This document shows positions 5,573 through 5,888 of a stretch of 5,888 bases of DNA, piece after piece; the stretch's first letter is position 1; every line of letters starts with the position of its first letter. The notes beneath the pieces were generated by a model. It saw only the letters and a program-made list of their open reading frames with translations. It was not told the DNA's origin and did no database searches. The position numbers and the translations under genes are program-made. Origin of the DNA: an uncultured Prevotella sp. (GTDB lineage Bacteria > Bacteroidota > Bacteroidia > Bacteroidales > Bacteroidaceae); contig CALIIG010000034.1 of NCBI GenBank assembly GCA_938018155.1, positions 1 to 5,888 of the forward strand. Reading direction: 5' to 3'.

Positions 5573-5888
5573 ATGGAACTATTGAGAAGTCTTTTCCTCG
5601 GTTCCCCTGAATTTTGGGGCGGAGGTGTTTCCCATTCCCTGCTTATTTTAGCGTTGGTAATATCTTTCGGACTTATTTTAGGAAAGATTAAAATAAGAGG
5701 CGTTTCGCTCGATTTAACATGGGTTCTTATCATTGGTATTGTGTTTGGGTATTTCAATTTCAACCTCAACGAGAACCTTCTCCACTTTCTTCGCGAGTTC
5801 GGACTGGTGCTTTTTGTCTATTCTATTGGTCTGCAGGTGGGGCCTGGCTTCTTTTCTTCGTTCAAGAAAGGCGGTTTGTCGCTGAATA
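5573..5888 (+). CDS. AspT/YidE/YbjL-family transporter, 5' part (cut by the right edge)
   Basis: The first 105 codons of a second carrier of the same family, reading [20 protein letters not shown] and open to the edge. Hydrophobic segments lie at about 22-38, 46-61 and 75-92. From residue 73 to 105 it matches residues 68-100 of the neighbouring minus-strand transporter at 24 of 33 positions, including the shared GLQVGPGFF and SFKKGG, so the two are paralogues. The N-terminal 20 residues differ, and this copy has LDLTW where the neighbour has LGVTF. The rest, including any RCK_C domains and the second membrane half, is outside the window. The ATG is preferred because it follows the -7 box at a normal distance and aligns with the paralogue start within a few residues. 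Family membership is firm; the substrate is unknown. Confidence 0.9.
   Translation, partial: MELLRSLFLGSPEFWGGGVSHSLLILALVISFGLILGKIKIRGVSLDLTWVLIIGIVFGYFNFNLNENLLHFLREFGLVLFVYSIGLQVGPGFFSSFKKGGLSLN

Noticed and set aside
5560..5769. 69-codon minus-strand frame at the start of the second transporter
   Set aside because: It lies antisense to the clear paralogue frame and across its leader, with no family features.
1..5888. CRISPR array, insertion sequence, tRNA or rRNA
   Set aside because: No regularly spaced identical repeats, transposase-like protein, terminal inverted repeats or recognisable structural RNA sequences were seen.

Overview
The window looks like a chromosomal segment of a Bacteroidetes organism, most likely Prevotella or a close Bacteroidales relative. 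Three things point that way. The clearest promoter candidates match the Bacteroidetes -7 box TAnnTTTG rather than a TATAAT box. The start codons lack Shine-Dalgarno sequences and sit behind A/T-rich leaders. The protein families (HU-CCDC81/SPOR envelope protein, DUF4738-like lipoprotein, paired AspT/YidE-type transporters) are typical of that phylum. The genus is inferred from remembered protein similarity, not from a search.

Layout, left to right. Bases 1-389 hold no convincing gene: a GC-rich, repeat-containing left edge with a weak open frame, then an AT-rich non-coding stretch with a perfect 9-bp hairpin. Bases 390-1979 are a two-gene minus-strand operon. Its first gene encodes a membrane-spanning protein with N-terminal HU-CCDC81-like domains and a C-terminal SPOR domain; the second, 12 nt downstream, encodes a zinc-ribbon plus FHA-domain protein. 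Divergent from it on the plus strand, behind a TAACTTTG box, is rfbC (rmlC), followed 65 nt later by a lipoprotein gene. A perfect long palindrome at 3569-3602 acts as a bidirectional terminator between the lipoprotein gene and a convergent minus-strand transporter gene (3649-5340). That transporter is a complete AspT/YidE/YbjL-type protein with two central RCK_C domains. A 232-nt divergent promoter region separates it from a second plus-strand gene, cut by the right edge, that is plainly its paralogue.

How the parts relate. The HU-CCDC81/SPOR protein could link DNA in the cytoplasm to peptidoglycan in the periplasm, and its FHA partner could respond to a phosphorylated or other ligand; this is inference from domain content. 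RfbC makes dTDP-4-dehydro-L-rhamnose for surface polysaccharide but is separated here from any rmlA, rmlB or rmlD. The two divergent transporters share a control region with one palindrome at each promoter, which suggests regulated and perhaps alternative expression of two related carriers. No mobile element, tRNA, rRNA or CRISPR array is visible. Apart from the left edge, this reads as a core-like region, and no clearly new system is evident.
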